64,000 bases of DNA from contig CP136010.1 in the NCBI GenBank assembly GCA_030263805.2, positions 1,317,001-1,381,000 on the forward strand. The letters run 5' to 3'. Positions within the stretch are counted from its first letter, which is position 1. Each line of letters opens with the position of its first letter. The notes beneath the pieces were generated by a model. That model had not been told where the DNA came from and ran no database searches. It saw only the letters and a program-made list of their open reading frames with translations. Both the position numbers and the translations under genes were made by a program. The DNA comes from Pseudomonas sp. FeN3W (lineage in GTDB: Bacteria; Pseudomonadota; Gammaproteobacteria; Pseudomonadales; Pseudomonadaceae). Below are positions 29,650-38,663 of the stretch, one piece after another.

Positions 29650-30203
29650 GCCAGGTAGCGCTGCGTCTGCAGGTCGAGGCCGAAGCCAATACGACCTGGC
29701 TGGCACAGATCGTCCGGGCCCAGCGCGATGGCCGCAGCTGCCTGCCGAAGCACCTCGGGCTCGACGCCGCGCAATATGCCGGGCTGCTGGCGCGCCATGG
29801 CCTGCAGCCGGCGGTCCGCAGAGCCAACTACCGCCTGCTCGACGAACGCGATGCCCTGCGCGAGGAACTGCTGGCACTGCGCCAGGAGGAATGGCAGGCA
29901 CTGCACGACCTGCTGCTGGCCGGGCAGGACGACCTCGGCGAGCCGGCGCTGGCCGCCATCGTCGCCGCCGCCTGCCTCGGCAGCGAGCACCTGTGGCGCG
30001 ACCTGGGCCTCGACTCCCGGGCGCAGCTGCGCGCCCTGCTGATGTACAACTTCCCGCACCTGGCCCGGCGCAACACCCAGGACATGCGCTGGAAGAAATT
30101 CTTCTACAAACAACTATGCGAACAGGGCGGCGGTTACGTCTGCCGCGCCCCCTCTTGCGATACCTGCCCGACCTACCACGATTGTTTTGGAGAAGAGCAA
30201 TGA
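29646..30203 (+). CDS. nifQ: NifQ, molybdenum donor for FeMo-co
   Basis: 185 residues. The C-terminal metal motif is C-x4-C-x2-C-x5-C (CRAPSCDTCPTYHDC), which binds the Mo-Fe-S cluster passed to NifEN/NifH. Family helices GLDAAQYAGLLARHG and RALLMYNFPHLARRNTQDM are present. The start overlaps the nifO stop and the stop overlaps the next start (both ATGA), so translation is coupled across three genes. Confidence 0.93.
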   Translation: MSQVALRLQVEAEANTTWLAQIVRAQRDGRSCLPKHLGLDAAQYAGLLARHGLQPAVRRANYRLLDERDALREELLALRQEEWQALHDLLLAGQDDLGEPALAAIVAAACLGSEHLWRDLGLDSRAQLRALLMYNFPHLARRNTQDMRWKKFFYKQLCEQGGGYVCRAPSCDTCPTYHDCFGEEQ

Positions 30204-30559
30204 GCGATTACCAACGCATCAGCGTCGAGCAGGCCCAACGGCTGCTGGCGACCGAAAACACCATGCTGCTGGACATGCGCGATGCCCGCGCCTACTGCCA
30301 GGGCCACGACCCGCGCGCCACCCGCCTCAGCGAGCTGAACCTGCGCACCCTGCTCAAAAGCACGCCGCCCCATGTTCACCTGATCATCTGCTGCGAACGC
30401 GGCCATGCCAGCCGCGACATGGCACAGCTGTTCAGCGACTTCGGCTTCGTCAACTGCTACAGCCTGGATGGCGGCTACCAGGCCTGGAAGGCCCGCCCGC
30501 AACGGGCCCGGCCCAACCCAGGCGTCCACGGCGCCCACTACGCACTGGCAATGGAGTGA
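30200..30559 (+). CDS. nif-associated rhodanese (sulfurtransferase)
   Basis: 119 residues, a single rhodanese domain. The substrate-binding DMRDARAYCQGHDPRAT and the active loop with CERGHASRDMA (catalytic Cys) are present. It follows nifQ in the operon, as RhdN does in Azotobacter. A role in sulfur delivery for nitrogenase clusters is likely but not proven by sequence. Confidence 0.85.
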   Translation: MSDYQRISVEQAQRLLATENTMLLDMRDARAYCQGHDPRATRLSELNLRTLLKSTPPHVHLIICCERGHASRDMAQLFSDFGFVNCYSLDGGYQAWKARPQRARPNPGVHGAHYALAME

Positions 30560-30563
30560 ACAC

Positions 30564-30896
30564 ATGCAGGTTCTCGATACCGAAGCCCGTATTCGCCAGC
30601 AGCTTGCCGAGCATCCGGTGCTGCTCTACATGAAGGGCACGCCGGACGCCCCGGAGTGCGGCTTCTCCCGCGCCGCGGTGGCGGCGCTGAAGAACAGCGG
30701 CCGGCCGTTCGCCACGGTCAACGTGCTGCTGGCGCCGCACATCCGCGAGAAGCTGCCAAAGATCTCGCAGTGGCCGACCTACCCGCAGCTGTTCCTGCGC
30801 GGCGAGCTGGTCGGCGGCTGCGACATCATCCTCGGCCTGGAAGCCGACGGCAGCCTGGCGGCGCAACTCGATGCCGCCCTCGCGCCGGAAACCTAA
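30564..30896 (+). CDS. grx: nif-associated monothiol glutaredoxin
   Basis: 110 residues of the Grx4/Grx5 type with the monothiol active site CGFS (PDAPECGFSRAAVAAL). The glutathione-binding pieces KGTP, WPTYPQLFLRGELVGGCDII are present. These proteins carry 2Fe-2S clusters. It is the last gene of the nifB operon. 100 bp later a tandem array begins, and no clear terminator is visible between them. Confidence 0.88.
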   Translation: MQVLDTEARIRQQLAEHPVLLYMKGTPDAPECGFSRAAVAALKNSGRPFATVNVLLAPHIREKLPKISQWPTYPQLFLRGELVGGCDIILGLEADGSLAAQLDAALAPET

Positions 30897-30993
30897 GGTG
30901 GGGCGAGCATAGGCTGAGCGTGCCGAGGCGAAGATGGTCTTCGGGGCTTCGAAAAGACCGATGACGTGACGAATCCGTGGCCTGACACCACGC

Positions 30994-31912
30994 TCGTTGG
31001 GCTTCGCTGCGCTCAACCCAACCTACGACCCTGGGTAGGTTGGGTCGAGGAGCGCAGCGACGAAGCCCAACATGCTCCCCCAACGTCACGACCATAGGCG
31101 ACGGCGAGCAAACAATGGCGCGGCGGGCGTGTTTCCGATGCTCCGTATGTTGGGCTTCGCTGCGCTCAACCCAACCTACGACCCTGGGTAGGTTGGGTTG
31201 AGGAGCGCAGCGACGAAGCCCAACAATGCCCCCAACGTCACGACCATAGGCGACGGCGAGCAAAACAATGGCGCGGCGGGCGTGTTTCCCGAGTTCCGTA
31301 TGTTGGGCTTCGCTGCGCTCAACCCAACCTACAGCCCCAGATCGTAGGTTGGGTTGAGGAGCGCAGCGACGAAGCCCAACAATGCTCCCCAACGTCTCAA
31401 CCATAGGCGACGGCGAGCAAACAATGGCGCGGCGGGCGTGTTTCCCGATGCTCCGTATGTTGGGCTTCGCTGCGCTCGACCCAGCCTACGACCCTGGGTA
31501 GGTTGGGTTGAGGAGCGCAGCGACGAAGCCCAACAACGCTCCCCAACGTCACGACCATAGGCGACGGCGAGCAAACAATGGCGCGGCGGGCGTGTTTCCC
31601 GATGCTCCGTATGTTGGGCTTCGCTGCGCTCAACCCAACCTACAGCCCCAGATCGTAGGTTGGGTTGAGGAGCGCAGCGACGAAGCCCAACAATGCCCCC
31701 CAACGTCACGACCATAGGCGACGGCGAGCAAAGCAATGGCGCGGCGGGCGCGTTTCCCGATGTTCCGTAGGTTGGGTTGAGGAGCGCAGCGACGAAGCCC
31801 AACAACGCTCCCCAACGTCTCGCCCATAGGCGACGGCGAGCAAACAATGGCGCGGCGGGCGTGTTTCCCGATGCTCCGTATGTTGGGCTTCGCTACGCTC
31901 AACCCAACCTAC
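30994..31912. repeat. Tandem array 1: six units of about 155 bp with inverted-repeat ends
   Basis: Units begin GTAGGTTGGGTTGAGGAGCG at 31035, 31188, 31344, 31498, 31655 and 31767. Each ends with the inverse (TTGGGCTTCGCTGCGCTC then AACCCAACCTAC), except the fifth, which lacks that arm (112 bp). A lone right arm precedes the first unit. The core includes ACCATAGGCGACGGCGAGCA and ATGGCGCGGCGGGCG. Linkers between units alternate GACCCTGG and AGCCCCAGATC, so the repeat of higher order is a dimer of about 310 bp. Open frames in it are by-products. Confidence 0.92.
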
Positions 31913-32646
31913 GACCCCAGTTGCAATGCCAGGCCCACCAGCACCGCGCATTCCACCAGTTCGAGCAGGGCGCCGGCGGTGTCGCCGGTGGTGCCGCCGA
32001 GGCGGCGGAGCACGGCGCGGCGCGCGAGGAGGAATGTCGCCGCGGCCATCAGCAGGGCGATCAGCCCGGCCATGCCGAACGGCAGGCAGCTCAGGACGAC
32101 CGCGGCCAGCACCCCGCGCGCCCAGGGTCGCGGCAGATTCGCCGCCAGCGCCTGGCCGAGGCCATTGGGCCGTACGTAGACCGTGGTCAGGAATAGCGCC
32201 AGCAGCGCCGCACGCCCCAGCACGGGCACCAGCAGCAGGGCCACGTATTGCTGGGCCTGCAGCAGCGCCAGCAACGCGGCGAACTTGAGCAGCAGCACCA
32301 GTACCAGCACCACCACGGCGACAGGACCGCTGCGCGGGTCCTTCATGATCGTCAGGGTGCGTTCGCGGTCGCCGAAACCGCCGAGCCAGGCATCGGCGCT
32401 GTCGGCCAGGCCATCGAGGTGCAGGGCGCCGGTCAGCGCGACCCAGAGGGTGAGCAGCAAGGCCGCCTGTAACAACGGCGGCGTCCCATCCAGCACAAAC
32501 GTGGCCAGACAGAGCAGCCCCCCCAGCAGCAAACCCACCAGCGGGTAATACAGCAACGAGCGCCCCTGCTGCTCCGGCGTGGGCATGGCGGGCAGGCGGA
32601 CCGGCAGGCTGGTGAGAAATTGCAGGGCGATCAGTAGCGGCAGCAT
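31909..32646 (-). CDS. cobS: Adenosylcobinamide-GDP ribazoletransferase (cobalamin synthase) CobS
   Basis: 245-residue membrane enzyme that joins AdoCbi-GDP and alpha-ribazole to form cobalamin(-5'-phosphate). The family motif is GALHLDGLADSADAWLGG with MKDPRSGP after it. The stop codon TAG (31909-31911) is the complement of the CTA at the end of array 1, so the repeat supplies the stop. It is the last gene of the cobalamin operon and lies 9 bp behind cobC. Confidence 0.94.
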   Translation of the reverse strand: MLPLLIALQFLTSLPVRLPAMPTPEQQGRSLLYYPLVGLLLGGLLCLATFVLDGTPPLLQAALLLTLWVALTGALHLDGLADSADAWLGGFGDRERTLTIMKDPRSGPVAVVVLVLVLLLKFAALLALLQAQQYVALLLVPVLGRAALLALFLTTVYVRPNGLGQALAANLPRPWARGVLAAVVLSCLPFGMAGLIALLMAAATFLLARRAVLRRLGGTTGDTAGALLELVECAVLVGLALQLGS

Positions 32647-32655
32647 CGGCAGGTC

Positions 32656-33234
32656 CTATTCCTCGACGGCGACCGGTTCGCCCGCCGGACAAGCGTCCAG
32701 CGGCAGCAGTTCGCCGTGGGCCACCACAACCTCCAGCAGCCGCTCCCTTGGCAAGCCCCGCGCACGCGCCAGCAGCAGACGCATGACGCCGGCATGACAG
32801 ATGACCAACAACCGCTGGCCGGCAAAGCGCTGCCGAAGGCAGTCGATGGCAGCCAGCACACGCGCCTCGAACTGCACCAGCGGTTCTCCACCAGGTGGTG
32901 AAAAACCGTAGGGATCGGCCCAGAACAGGCCGAGCGCCTCGGCACTGTCCTGCATCAGATCGGCGGCGCTACGGCCTTCCCAGTCGCCAAAATGCAGCTC
33001 GCGCAGGTCCGATTCCAGCTGCAGCGGCAGGCCGTGCTGTGCGGCGAGCTCCCGCGCGAAGGCGGCACAGCGCTGCAGCGGCGAGCTGACCAGCACGTCC
33101 CAGGGACCGGCGCCAGCAACCGCATCGCGCATCTGCTGCCAGCCACGCTCAGTCAGCGCATCGTCGAGGCTGCCGCGAAAACCGCCGCCCTGCTCGGTCT
33201 CACCATGGCGCAGCAGATCGATGCTCGTGATCAT
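32656..33234 (-). CDS. cobC: Alpha-ribazole phosphatase (histidine phosphatase family)
   Basis: 192 residues. The phosphatase signature is DLLRHGETEQGGGFRGSLD (phospho-histidine RHG), with a second histidine in VICHAGVMR. It removes the 5' phosphate of alpha-ribazole phosphate or adenosylcobalamin phosphate. The ATG at 33234 overlaps the cobT stop by four bases. The context between cobT and cobS supports this function over a general phosphoglycerate mutase. Confidence 0.88.
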   Translation of the reverse strand: MITSIDLLRHGETEQGGGFRGSLDDALTERGWQQMRDAVAGAGPWDVLVSSPLQRCAAFARELAAQHGLPLQLESDLRELHFGDWEGRSAADLMQDSAEALGLFWADPYGFSPPGGEPLVQFEARVLAAIDCLRQRFAGQRLLVICHAGVMRLLLARARGLPRERLLEVVVAHGELLPLDACPAGEPVAVEE

Positions 33235-34280
33235 GCCGTTCGGTCCGAAACTGCGGCTTCGGCGAACGTCGCCATTTCGTTGTGCAGCGCACACGCCTGC
33301 TGCAACAACGGCACCGCCAGCGCAGCGCCGCTGCCTTCCCCCAGGCGCAGGCCGAGATCGAGCAGCGGCACGGCACCGAGCGCTTCCAGGACGGCCAGGT
33401 GCCCCGGCTCGGCAGAGCGATGGGCGAACATCAGCCACGGCCGACAGGCCGGATTCAGCCGCACCGCACAAAGTGCGGCAACGCTGCAGATAAAACCGTC
33501 GACCAGTACTGCAATGCCCAGCTGCGCACAGCGCAGATAGGCACCTGCCAAGGCCGCAATCTCGAATCCGCCTAGACGGCGCAAGGCTTCCAGCGGCTCA
33601 CCACAGTGTGCGGCATGCAACCGGACCGCACTCTGGATCACCTGAACCTTGTGTCGAACACCGGCCAGATCGAGCCCGGTGCCCGGCCCGACCAGCGTCA
33701 ACGGCGAGCGCGGCAGCAGCACGGCAGCCAGGGCACTGGCGCTGGTGGTGTTGCCGATGCCCATTTCGCCACCGATGAACAGCTGGGCAGAACCTTCGGC
33801 GGCCCGCTGCGCGCTGTCGCGGCCGACCAGCAGAGCCTGACGCAACTGTTCGTCAGTCATCGCCGCTTCGCGCGCCAGGTTCGCCGTGCCAGGACCAAGC
33901 CGCAAATGGCTTACGCCATCCAGATGCAGCGGCTCCACCGTGCCCAGGTCGATCACTTCCAGCGGCGCGCCCAGCCGCTTCGACAACACGCTCAGTGCAG
34001 CACCGCCGCCGACGAAATTGCGCAGCATCTGCCCCGTCACCGCTTGCGGATACGCCGAAACGCCCTCCACCACCACGCCATGGTCGCCGGCGAACACGCT
34101 GACATGCAGGCACTCGACCTGCGGCCGCTGGCTGCCCTGCATGGCTGCCAGCGCCACCGCCAGGGCTTCGAGCTGGCCGAGCGCGCCGCGTGGCTTGGTC
34201 AACTGGTCCTGTCGCGCCAATGCCTGGGCGCGAACGGTTTCGTCCAACGCTCGACAAGTCTCGTTCCACCAATCATGCAT
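33231..34280 (-). CDS. cobT: Nicotinate-nucleotide:dimethylbenzimidazole phosphoribosyltransferase CobT
   Basis: 349 residues. It makes alpha-ribazole phosphate from DMB and NaMN. Typical pieces are VFAGDHGVVVEGVSAYPQAV, GEMGIGNTTSASAL and, near the end, LDLGLRLGEGSGAALA, which includes the catalytic glutamate. Its ATG shares a base with the cobU stop (TGATG). The TTG one codon earlier is less likely. Confidence 0.95.
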   Translation of the reverse strand: MHDWWNETCRALDETVRAQALARQDQLTKPRGALGQLEALAVALAAMQGSQRPQVECLHVSVFAGDHGVVVEGVSAYPQAVTGQMLRNFVGGGAALSVLSKRLGAPLEVIDLGTVEPLHLDGVSHLRLGPGTANLAREAAMTDEQLRQALLVGRDSAQRAAEGSAQLFIGGEMGIGNTTSASALAAVLLPRSPLTLVGPGTGLDLAGVRHKVQVIQSAVRLHAAHCGEPLEALRRLGGFEIAALAGAYLRCAQLGIAVLVDGFICSVAALCAVRLNPACRPWLMFAHRSAEPGHLAVLEALGAVPLLDLGLRLGEGSGAALAVPLLQQACALHNEMATFAEAAVSDRTA

Positions 34281-34798
34281 CAATGCGCTTCCTTCAATGT
34301 CATGGGTAACCCGGCGACCATGAAGGTCACCCGCTGCGCCCGTTCCGCCACGGCCTGGTGCAGCCAGCCGGCCTCGTCGACATAACGACGGGTCAGCTCA
34401 CCCAGCGGCACCACGCCGAGGCCGGTCTCGTTGCTGACCAGCAGGATTCGGCCCGGCAACCCGTCCAGGCATTCGAGCAGGGCATCGCGTTCCTCGGCGA
34501 GGTGCGCCGCGTCATCCAGCATCAGCAGATTGGTGAGCCAGAGGGTCAGGCAGTCGACCAGCAGGCAGCGATCAGCGGCAGCCTGCTCGCGCAGCACCCG
34601 CGCCAATTGCAGGGGTTCTTCGACCAGTGCCCAGTGCGCCGGGCGCCTCTCACGGTGATGGGCGATGCGCTCGGTCATCTCGCCGTCCAGCGCCTGGCTG
34701 GTGGCGATATAGCTGACCGCCAGGCCGCTGTCGGCAGCCAGACGCTCGGCGAAGCGGCTCTTGCCCGAGCGGGCCCCGCCAAGGATCAGTTCCAGCAT
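34280..34798 (-). CDS. cobU: Adenosylcobinamide kinase / guanylyltransferase CobU
   Basis: 172 residues. P-loop GGARSGKSRFAE, and SYIATSQALDGEMTERIAHHRERR with the guanylylation histidine. LVDCLTLWLTNLL and VSNETGLGVVP are also typical. It converts adenosylcobinamide to AdoCbi-GDP. It starts 2 bases after cobQ ends. Confidence 0.95.
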   Translation of the reverse strand: MLELILGGARSGKSRFAERLAADSGLAVSYIATSQALDGEMTERIAHHRERRPAHWALVEEPLQLARVLREQAAADRCLLVDCLTLWLTNLLMLDDAAHLAEERDALLECLDGLPGRILLVSNETGLGVVPLGELTRRYVDEAGWLHQAVAERAQRVTFMVAGLPMTLKEAH

Positions 34799-34800
34799 GC

Positions 34801-36258
34801 TCAGTCTTCCAGCCCGCAGAGCGCGCGTAACCGCGCGGTATCCAGATGTGTCTCGGCCAGGTCGGCGAGGCGCTCGATGTCGCGCTCGCGCAAGCCGTGG
34901 TAATCGACGGATTGCACCGCATCCAGGCCCGCCCAGCGCAGCAGCGCGGCACAGGCCTCGGGGCCTTCGAACACGCCGTGCAGATAGGTGCCGAGGATCT
35001 GGCCGTCGACGCTGATGGCGCCATCGCCGCGCCCGTCATCAAGCTGCACCGCTGGCTGCTCGAGGGCCGGGCCACTGCCAACACCGGCATGAATCTCGTA
35101 GCCGCTTACCGGCACGCCTTCCGGCAGCAACCGGCCCTGCACGTTACGCAGCTGCTTGTCGGCTTCGAGTACGGTGGCGAAGTCCAGCAGACCAAGCCCG
35201 GTGCTTTCGCCCGCTGCGCCTTCCAGCCCGAGCGGATCGGCAATGCGCGTGCCGAGCATCTGCAGGCCGCCGCAGATACCCAGCAATTTGCCGCCGTAGC
35301 GCAGGTGCTTCCGGATCGCCGCTTCCCAGCCATTGGCACGCAGCCAGGCAAGGTCGGCGCGAACGCTTTTCGAGCCGGGCAGGATGATCAGATCGGCAGC
35401 CGGGATCGCTTGCCCGGCACCGACGAATTGCAGATCGACCTGCGGGTGCAGGCGCAACGGGTCGAAATCGGTGTGATTGCTGATGCGCGAAAGCACCGGC
35501 ACCACCACCTTCAGCGCCTCGCCAACCTTGCCGGACTGGCGCACGTCGATGGCGTCCTCGGCCTCCAGATGGAAATCCATCAGGTATGGAAGCACGCCCA
35601 GCACCGGCTTGCCGGTGCATCGTTCCAGCCAGTCGAGGCCGGGCTGCAACAGGGCGATATCGCCACGGAAGCGGTTGATGACGAAGCCCTGAACCCGCGC
35701 CTGCTCGCTTGCCGAGAGCAATGCCAGAGTGCCGACCAGATGGGCGAACACCCCACCCTTGTCGATATCGGCGATCAGGATCACCGGGCAGTCCACCGCC
35801 TCGGCAAAGCCCATGTTGGCGATATCGCCGGCGCGCAGATTGATCTCCGCAGGCGAACCGGCGCCCTCGACCATCACCACGCGATAAGCCGCGGACAGCC
35901 GGCGGTGCGAGTCGAGCACCGCCTGCAGCGCCACGCGCTTGTAGTCGTGGTAGGCCGCGGCATCCATGCTGGTCACGGCGCGGCCGTGGATGATCACCTG
36001 AGCACCGATGTCGCTGTTGGGCTTCAAGAGCACCGGGTTCATGTCGGTGTGCGGCGCGAGGTTCGCCGCCTGCGCCTGTACGGCCTGAGCCCTGCCGATT
36101 TCACCGCCATCCGCGGTTACCGCGCTGTTGAGCGCCATGTTCTGCGGCTTGAACGGCACGACGGCAACGTCCTGGCGCACCAGCCAGCGGCACAGCGCAG
36201 TCACCAGCGTGCTCTTGCCGGCATCCGAGGTGGTGCCCTGCACCATCAGCGTGGTCAT
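34801..36258 (-). CDS. cobQ: Cobyric acid synthase CobQ (CbiP)
   Basis: 485 residues. The N-terminal P-loop ATPase part (MVQGTTSDAGKSTLVTALCRW) is joined to a class-I glutamine amidotransferase half with LLGICGGLQMLG (nucleophile Cys) and a late GTYLHGVFE histidine. It amidates cobyrinic acid a,c-diamide to cobyric acid. It overlaps cobD by four bases. Confidence 0.96.
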   Translation of the reverse strand: MTTLMVQGTTSDAGKSTLVTALCRWLVRQDVAVVPFKPQNMALNSAVTADGGEIGRAQAVQAQAANLAPHTDMNPVLLKPNSDIGAQVIIHGRAVTSMDAAAYHDYKRVALQAVLDSHRRLSAAYRVVMVEGAGSPAEINLRAGDIANMGFAEAVDCPVILIADIDKGGVFAHLVGTLALLSASEQARVQGFVINRFRGDIALLQPGLDWLERCTGKPVLGVLPYLMDFHLEAEDAIDVRQSGKVGEALKVVVPVLSRISNHTDFDPLRLHPQVDLQFVGAGQAIPAADLIILPGSKSVRADLAWLRANGWEAAIRKHLRYGGKLLGICGGLQMLGTRIADPLGLEGAAGESTGLGLLDFATVLEADKQLRNVQGRLLPEGVPVSGYEIHAGVGSGPALEQPAVQLDDGRGDGAISVDGQILGTYLHGVFEGPEACAALLRWAGLDAVQSVDYHGLRERDIERLADLAETHLDTARLRALCGLED

Positions 36259-37244
36259 GGATGTTGCTCCCTGAAGGATCGCAGCGCCTGATCCAGGCGC
36301 GCCCAGCCGACATCGGTCGGCAAACCGAAGCGAACGCTGGAAGGCTGAGCGAAAAGCCGGGTGAGAATGCCGCGACGGGCGAGAAAGTCATGCAAGAGCG
36401 CGGCGTCGGCGCTGACCCACCATTGGAACAGTGCGCAGCCGCCCAGCGGCACAAGGTCATAGCGTCGCAGCAGATCAACCAGACGCTGGCCGTCGCAGTG
36501 CAGGCATTCGCGCTGGCGCTGTTGCGCGGGCTGATCGGCCAGCAACTCGACAGCGAGCTGCCGTGTCGGGCCATTCACCGTCCAGGGTCCGAGCAGCCTG
36601 GCGAGCGAACGCAGCAGGCCGGCATGGGCCAGCACGAAGCCCAGTCGCGCGCCGGCCAGGCCAAAGAACTTGCCGAACGAGCGCAGCACGACCAGCCCCG
36701 GCAGGTGGCTGTGCACGGCCAGGCTGTGCTCGGGCGTGCAATCCATGAATGCCTCGTCCACCACCAGCCAGCCGCCGTAGGCCGCCAGCTCGCTGCGCCA
36801 TTCCAGCAGGCGCTGCGGCGCGATCAGCTGGCCGGTGGGATTGTTCGGGTTGACCACCACCAGCACGTCGAGCTGCTCCAGCGCACGCGGCACGCTGGCT
36901 TCGCAGAGTTCGACGACCCGATGGCCGACGCGGCGCCAGGCCTCGGCGTGCTCGGCATAACAGGGCGACACGATGCCGACCCGCGCCAACCCGCGAAGGC
37001 GCGGCAAGGCCTGGATCGCACTCTGCGAACCGGCCACCGGCAACACCGCGCGCGCGTCGTAGTACTGCCGCGCCGCCGCTTCCAGGCCATCATCGGGCTC
37101 CGGCAGACGTGTCCAGGCGTAGCTGGAAATGCTCGGCAACGGCGGATGATACGGCGCGATACCGGTAGACAGGTCGAGCCAATCCGAGAGCGGAATGCCG
37201 TAGCGCTGTGCGGCTGCGCGCAGACGTCCACCGTGCTCAAGCAT
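36255..37244 (-). CDS. cobD: L-threonine-O-3-phosphate decarboxylase
   Basis: 329 residues of the aminotransferase-I fold. It begins MLEHGGRLRAAAQRYGI and includes VVVNPNNPTGQLI and the PLP lysine in RSFGKFFGLAGARLG. It provides (R)-1-amino-2-propanol phosphate for the nucleotide loop. In Pseudomonas nomenclature this gene is often called cobC. It overlaps cbiB by 8 bases. Confidence 0.92.
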   Translation of the reverse strand: MLEHGGRLRAAAQRYGIPLSDWLDLSTGIAPYHPPLPSISSYAWTRLPEPDDGLEAAARQYYDARAVLPVAGSQSAIQALPRLRGLARVGIVSPCYAEHAEAWRRVGHRVVELCEASVPRALEQLDVLVVVNPNNPTGQLIAPQRLLEWRSELAAYGGWLVVDEAFMDCTPEHSLAVHSHLPGLVVLRSFGKFFGLAGARLGFVLAHAGLLRSLARLLGPWTVNGPTRQLAVELLADQPAQQRQRECLHCDGQRLVDLLRRYDLVPLGGCALFQWWVSADAALLHDFLARRGILTRLFAQPSSVRFGLPTDVGWARLDQALRSFREQHP

Positions 37245-38148
37245 AGAGCCAGCCACCGAACAGTAGCGCCAGCAGCCAGACGCCGACGCCACCCCAGACC
37301 AGGTCCAGCGCATGCTCGATATGCCGCGCCTGCGGGGCCTTGCCGCGCCCCAGCTCGGGCCGCGCATGCACCTCACCGTGATAAATGGCGGAGCCGCCCA
37401 ACACCACGCCCAACGCTCCGGCGCCGGATGCCATCACCGGACCGGCGTTGGGGCTATCCCACAGCGGCGCCTGGACGCGCCAGCAACGCAGCGCGCGGCG
37501 GGTGCGCCCGAGCAAGGCATAGGTCAGCGCGACCAGCCGTGCCGGCAGGTAGTTGAGCGCGTCGTCGATGCGCGCCGCGGCCCAGCCGAAGCGCTCGAAA
37601 CGCGCGTTGCGATAGCCCCACATGGCGTCCAACGTGTTGCTCAGGCGATACAGCACCACACCCGGCGCGCCCGCGACGATGAACCAGAACAGCGCGGCGA
37701 ACACCGCGTCGCTGCCGTTCTCCAGCACCGACTCGGTAGCCGCGCGGGCCACGCCCTCCTCGTCCAGTTGCGTGGTGTCGCGGCTGACGATCCAGCCGAC
37801 GCGGCGACGTGCCTCTGGCAGATCGTGCCGCCACAGTGCCTGCGCCACCGGCAGCGCATGCTCGCCCAGGCTGCGCAGGCCCAGGGCCAGATAGAGCAGC
37901 ACGATCTCCACCAGCCAGCCGACGCTGGGCAACAGGCTGAGCAGCCAGGCGAGCACGGTCAGGGGCAGCACCGCCAGGCACCATGCGGTCACCCCGTGGC
38001 TGCGCCAGCCGCGCGCCGCAGCCCCGTTCAGATACTGCTCCAGGCGATCGGCCAGGCGTCCGAAGGCCACCAGTGGATGTGCCCGCTTCGGCTCGCCGAG
38101 CAGCGCATCCAGCAGCAGCGCTGCGCTGACGGTGAGGAACAGACTCAC
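37237..38148 (-). CDS. cbiB: Adenosylcobinamide-phosphate synthase CbiB
   Basis: 303-residue membrane protein that attaches aminopropanol phosphate to adenosylcobyric acid. Signatures are LLLDALLGEPKRAHPLVAFG near the start, RDTTQLDEEGVARAATESVL and GYRNARFERFGWAAARIDDA. It begins with GTG at 38148, overlapping the stop of the btuF-like gene. In Pseudomonas it is often named cobD. Confidence 0.93.
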   Translation of the reverse strand: MSLFLTVSAALLLDALLGEPKRAHPLVAFGRLADRLEQYLNGAAARGWRSHGVTAWCLAVLPLTVLAWLLSLLPSVGWLVEIVLLYLALGLRSLGEHALPVAQALWRHDLPEARRRVGWIVSRDTTQLDEEGVARAATESVLENGSDAVFAALFWFIVAGAPGVVLYRLSNTLDAMWGYRNARFERFGWAAARIDDALNYLPARLVALTYALLGRTRRALRCWRVQAPLWDSPNAGPVMASGAGALGVVLGGSAIYHGEVHARPELGRGKAPQARHIEHALDLVWGGVGVWLLALLFGGWLYA

Positions 38149-38663
38149 TTGGCCCTCTGCGCGCAGGCACTGATCAGCGCATGCAGCTGGCGTACGCCGC
38201 CGGTCAGCACCGCCGGGCCGGGGTTGAGGATGTCCGCCGACTTGATCTCGTGCAGCTGGCCCGTGCGCACCGCCAGAATCGCCTGCCAGCCTGGCCGTGC
38301 TACCACCTGCTCCGGGCGGAGACGGCGCCCGCACCAGGAACCGACGATCAGCTCCGGCGCGCGGCGCACCACTTCCTGCGGGTCCTCGATGATGCGTTGC
38401 TTGGCGCGCTTGAATGACGCCAGCTCGGCGAGCATGTCGCCCTGCAGGTTGCTGTAGCCGAGCACCAAGTCCGGCTCGAGGGCCAAAATCTGCTCGTGCT
38501 TGACGCTGGTGAGGCCGCTGACCTTGGGCTTCTCCTTGCGCGCCTGCGGTGGGCGCACGGTGAAACCGGAGATGCCGACGATGCGCGCCTGCTCGCCCAG
38601 CAGGTAAAGCGTTTCGCAGGTCTCGGTGGACAGGCAGACGATGCGCTGCGGCCCCTTGCTCAT
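38145..38663 (-). CDS. BtuF-like cobalamin-binding protein with an internal in-frame deletion
   Basis: 172 residues, against about 260-300 usual for this family. The N-terminal part (RIVCLSTETCETLYLLGE to LVLGYSNLQGDMLAELA) and the C-terminal part (KRAKQRIIEDPQEVVRRAPE, IVGSWCGRRLRPEQ, HEIKSADILNPGPA) are both well conserved. The central linker helix and the start of the second lobe (about 85-95 residues) are missing at the ELA/SFKRA junction. The frame is kept and start and stop overlap the neighbours. No signal peptide is seen. Whether it still binds corrinoid is doubtful. Confidence 0.8.
   Translation of the reverse strand: MSKGPQRIVCLSTETCETLYLLGEQARIVGISGFTVRPPQARKEKPKVSGLTSVKHEQILALEPDLVLGYSNLQGDMLAELASFKRAKQRIIEDPQEVVRRAPELIVGSWCGRRLRPEQVVARPGWQAILAVRTGQLHEIKSADILNPGPAVLTGGVRQLHALISACAQRAK

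Noticed and set aside
30994..31912. Open frames inside array 1 (peptides with GWVERSEAQHTEH)
   Set aside because: They are translations of the repeat itself, vary only with copy number and lack ribosome sites.
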